From NCBI RefSeq assembly GCF_000024125.1, contig NC_013222.1, positions 310,001 to 374,000 on the forward strand: a stretch of 64,000 nt of DNA, read 5' to 3'. The notes below the pieces were generated by a model that saw only the letters and a program-made list of their open reading frames with translations, searched no databases and was not told the origin of the DNA. Numbering within the stretch: the stretch's first letter is position 1; every line of letters begins with the position of its first letter. This stretch comes from Robiginitalea biformata HTCC2501 (lineage in GTDB: Bacteria > Bacteroidota > Bacteroidia > Flavobacteriales > Flavobacteriaceae). A program made the translations under genes and the position numbers. Shown piece after piece: positions 61,635-64,000 of this stretch.

Positions 61635-62201
61635 ATGAAGAAATTCCTGATCGCGGGGCTCGGCAACATCGGCGACGAATACGCCGAAACCCGCCACAAC
61701 ATCGGATTCCGGATCCTGGACCACCTGTCCCGGTCGGAAGACTTTTCATTCGAATCGGCCCGCCTGGGAGAAGTTGGCACCTGGAAGGTGAAGGGCCGGT
61801 CCCTGCTCTGCCTGAAACCCGCCACCTACATGAACCGCAGCGGCCGGGCGGTGCAGTACTGGCTCGACAAGGAAAAAATCCCCTTGCAAAACCTGCTCGT
61901 GGTCACCGACGACCTGAACCTCCCGTTCGGCACGCTTCGCCTGAAAACCAAGGGCAGCGACGGGGGCCATAATGGGCTGAAGGACATCCAGCAAATATTG
62001 GGCACCACGGGCTATGCGCGATTCCGGTTCGGGATCGGGTCGGAATTCTCAAAAGGCCGGCAGGTGGATTACGTGTTGGGCAAATGGGAGGAAGCCGAGC
62101 AGGAAGCCCTGCCTGAAAGGCTGGACCGCTCCGCGGAACTCATCCGGAGTTTTGCGTTGGCCGGGCCGGGAATTACGATGAACCAGTTCAACAATACCTG
62201 A
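61635..62201 (+). CDS. pth: Peptidyl-tRNA hydrolase
   Basis: The ATG at 61635 gives MKKFLIAGLGNIGDEYAETRHNIGF, the Pth signature with catalytic His; later KPATYMNRSG and VVTDDLNLPFGTLRLK. About 188 residues, standard length. It recycles peptidyl-tRNA. The longer upstream frame is not supported by family length. Confidence 0.95.
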   Translation: MKKFLIAGLGNIGDEYAETRHNIGFRILDHLSRSEDFSFESARLGEVGTWKVKGRSLLCLKPATYMNRSGRAVQYWLDKEKIPLQNLLVVTDDLNLPFGTLRLKTKGSDGGHNGLKDIQQILGTTGYARFRFGIGSEFSKGRQVDYVLGKWEEAEQEALPERLDRSAELIRSFALAGPGITMNQFNNT

Positions 62202-62234
62202 GGGTGCGGGTCCCGAATCACCCCGAATGGCCTG

Positions 62235-62918
62235 TCAAAAGACCCGAAATGACGACACCCCGGAGCGGGAGGTATTCCCCTCGGAATCCCGGCTGAGGAT
62301 TTCCCAGTAGTACACCCCGCCGGACTGTACGGGCACTACCAGGGACAACTGCCCGGAGCCCACCGTTTGTTCCAGGGAGAGATTGGAGGCATCCGTCCCA
62401 AAATAAATTTCGAATTCCACCAGGTCGTTATCCGCATCGGCCCCGTCCCACCGCAGGGTAACTTCCCCGCTGGCGTCTGGCGTAACCGTTTCCCCGGACA
62501 CCGGGTCTTTGTGCTGGGCAGGGAACGGCGGGTAGGTCAGGGCGGAACCCGCGTTGAAAAATTGCCAGGCTCCCCCGGCCGGTCCGTCCATACCGGACTC
62601 GCTGCGGGCAATGACGTTCCAGGAATAGGCGGTCCCCTTCTCCAGGACCAGGCTGGCGCTCAGGCCCGATGTGATGACGTTTTCGGTGACGTTCGTCTGC
62701 AGGTTGCGGACAGTTAGCTCATAGCGCACGGCATGGGGCGTGTCCGCCCACCGGAATTCCACTTCGCTGGTGGTCTCGCTCCGGGAAATGCCCGTGGTGC
62801 ATTCCGAATTATTCTCCGGATAGGCCAGGCTAACGGCCGGCGGCACCTTGGGGGAATCGTCGCTCCCGCAGGACACCAGCAACCAACCGAATACCAACAT
62901 AAGTAAAGCGCGCTTCAT
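62235..62918 (-). CDS. Fibronectin-type III-like lipoprotein
   Basis: 227 residues with a lipobox (WLLVSCGSD). Two immunoglobulin-like beta modules (about 30-125 and 130-227), each with WRAD/WDG-type strands (VEFRWADTPHAVRYELTV, VTLRWDGADADNDLVEFEIYFG). Function unknown; probably surface exposed. Its start overlaps the stop of the upstream T9SS gene by 4 bp. Confidence 0.82.
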   Translation of the reverse strand: MKRALLMLVFGWLLVSCGSDDSPKVPPAVSLAYPENNSECTTGISRSETTSEVEFRWADTPHAVRYELTVRNLQTNVTENVITSGLSASLVLEKGTAYSWNVIARSESGMDGPAGGAWQFFNAGSALTYPPFPAQHKDPVSGETVTPDASGEVTLRWDGADADNDLVEFEIYFGTDASNLSLEQTVGSGQLSLVVPVQSGGVYYWEILSRDSEGNTSRSGVSSFRVF

Positions 62919-64000
62919 CTCCTGAAAACTTTTAAGAGTGCTTCCTGTTGCCCGGATTGCACCCGCAGCAGGTACAAGCCCGACGGAAGTACCGGCAGGG
63001 AAAATTCTTCATTGTGGCTCAGGGGCTGCCTGGCACTACGGTACAGCAGCCTCCCGGAAGTATTGAACAATTCCAGGGTGACGGGTTCCCGGATATCCGG
63101 CAAATACAAGCCGATGCGGTCCGAGAACGGGTTGGGTGCAGCCGAAATGGAATCCGATGAAAAGTAGGAGGCTTCATAGCTGCCCTTACAGGCCGGGACG
63201 GCCGTAACTTTCAGATCGTTGTTCCCGGGCTGTAATTCCAGGTGGAGCGGTCCGGAACCCACGGTGCGTTCCTCCCCGTTCAGGGAAACGACATAGGAAA
63301 CGGCCCCGTCCAGGTCCAGGTCAATCCCCGAGCCGCCCGCCGACCGGCTTACCAGCACACTCAGCGGATCCGGGCTGCCGATGGTGACGGTATAACACTG
63401 GGCTTCATAGGTTATGGGCCCGTCGGTGCCCGATATACAAATGTCGTATTGCCCGGTGGCCAGGTTCCTCAACTCAAAGGAGTTGCTGAACGCCCCGGAT
63501 TCGTCCAGGCCATTTCCCCGGATGGTAATGGTGTAATCCAGCGATCGGGAGGCGGTGACGCGAATGGCCCCATCGTCCGTACCCACACATTTCTCGCCCG
63601 AAATAGCGATGTCGAACTGGTCCGGGGCAAAGCGGTAAACCGGGCAGCCATTGGCATCGACCACAGCCCCGGGCGGGGTTCCCGGGCACAGGTCGTCCCC
63701 GTCGTCAAAAACCCCGTCCCCATCCGCATCCGGACGAAACTGGCCCTCCACGCAGAGTTCCAGGCTGAAACCATTCAGGGCACCGCCGTCCGCCGGGGCC
63801 GTATCCTCCACGATCAGCACCCATTCCCCGAAACTCGATTCCCCGTCGAAGGCGTTCAGCGAGCCGAGCGGCCGCACGAGCCCCGAAATGGCCGGGTTGT
63901 TCCCGCAAATAAACGACGGGGCATCGGCGTCAAAAGTGGCGTCCACATCGTTTGCCTCGGCACAGGAGTTGGAAATAAGCGTAATTTCTGTCCCGGCCGG
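62915..64000 (-). CDS. Surface protein with P-domain-like region and T9SS sorting domain (5' end outside window)
   Basis: The frame is open to the right edge of the window, so the N-terminus is missing. It contains a proprotein-convertase-P-like segment (FDGESSFGEWVLIVEDTAPAD), a thrombospondin type 3-like Ca-binding segment (DADGDGVFDDGDDLCPGTPPG), beta-rich repeats, and a C-terminal type IX secretion sorting domain (APNPFSDRIGLYLP...LPSGLYLLRVQSGQQEALLKVFRR). Typical large secreted or surface protein of the phylum. The residues upstream of the first in-frame GTG continue in frame. Confidence 0.87.
   Translation of the reverse strand, partial: PAGTEITLISNSCAEANDVDATFDADAPSFICGNNPAISGLVRPLGSLNAFDGESSFGEWVLIVEDTAPADGGALNGFSLELCVEGQFRPDADGDGVFDDGDDLCPGTPPGAVVDANGCPVYRFAPDQFDIAISGEKCVGTDDGAIRVTASRSLDYTITIRGNGLDESGAFSNSFELRNLATGQYDICISGTDGPITYEAQCYTVTIGSPDPLSVLVSRSAGGSGIDLDLDGAVSYVVSLNGEERTVGSGPLHLELQPGNNDLKVTAVPACKGSYEASYFSSDSISAAPNPFSDRIGLYLPDIREPVTLELFNTSGRLLYRSARQPLSHNEEFSLPVLPSGLYLLRVQSGQQEALLKVFRR

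Noticed and set aside
1-64000. CRISPR array or phage region
   Set aside because: No regularly spaced repeats of suitable length and no phage structural genes are visible.

Overview
The window looks like a Bacteroidota (Flavobacteriaceae-type) chromosome carrying most of a large heavy-metal resistance island. The evidence is the protein families (DUF3347, HYC_CC_PP, GDCCVxC, DUF6660-like, a T9SS C-terminal sorting domain), promoters of the TTTG/TAnnTTTG type, and weak ribosome-binding sites. Bases 1 to about 59,600 are AT-rich accessory DNA. From the tRNA-Leu(CAA) gene (59609-59690, minus) rightwards the DNA becomes clearly GC-rich and holds housekeeping genes (PRPP synthetase, ribosomal protein L25, peptidyl-tRNA hydrolase) plus a surface protein that runs off the right edge. 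The GC-rich core recalls high-GC flavobacteria such as Robiginitalea, but that is inference.

Layout. (1) 239-21566, minus: a nearly continuous copper/silver operon. It begins with a CusA-type RND pump and its TolC partner, then a multicopper oxidase fused to a CopB-like barrel, an APC permease, Met-rich, SHOCT, DUF302 and DUF3347 proteins, a haem-binding protein, an FMN-dependent glutamate-synthase-like enzyme, a K+ channel, a permease, an HMA-MauE fusion, PepSY and DUF305 proteins, and finally the CusB-type adaptor about 15.7 kb downstream of its pump. (2) 21676-27576: HYC_CC_PP proteins, an AraC regulator with an HMA-like N-terminus, cytochromes, a porin and more small copper-handling proteins on plus. 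(3) 27573-41525, plus: a metabolic/stress cassette of type II GAPDH (interrupted by one amber codon), class I aldolase, a dicarboxylate/amino acid symporter, an IS110 remnant, universal stress protein, ATP-cone nuclease, beta-CASP RNase, AMP-phosphorylase-like enzyme, PRPP synthetase and two small proteins, then a CopB-type ATPase and an MFS exporter. (4) 41812-47860, minus: a mercury/thiol block of ArsR, MerTP, MerA-like reductase, GDCCVxC protein, CsoR-like regulator, a thioredoxin-like protein, and a second MerT/HMA set. (5) 47958-57056, minus: a Zn/Cd/Co block of P1B ATPase, Fur-family regulator, CDF transporter, RND adaptor and an RND pump fused to TolC. (6) 57150-59127: a mobilization module with relaxase, MobC and an excisionase-like HTH protein, with a large inverted repeat beside it.

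How it fits together. Cytoplasmic metal is exported by P1B ATPases and CDF, periplasmic Cu/Ag/Zn/Cd is pumped out by two RND systems, Cu(I) is oxidised by the multicopper oxidase, and small Met/His/Cys-rich proteins buffer the metal. The carbon/nucleotide cassette may recycle RNA or nucleotides under stress. The most unusual features are that cassette, two interrupted genes (GAPDH amber, DUF2933 frameshift), a ligand-less CsoR-like repressor with two matching operators, and paired hairpins bracketing one gene. No integrase is visible; the left end of the island lies outside the window.
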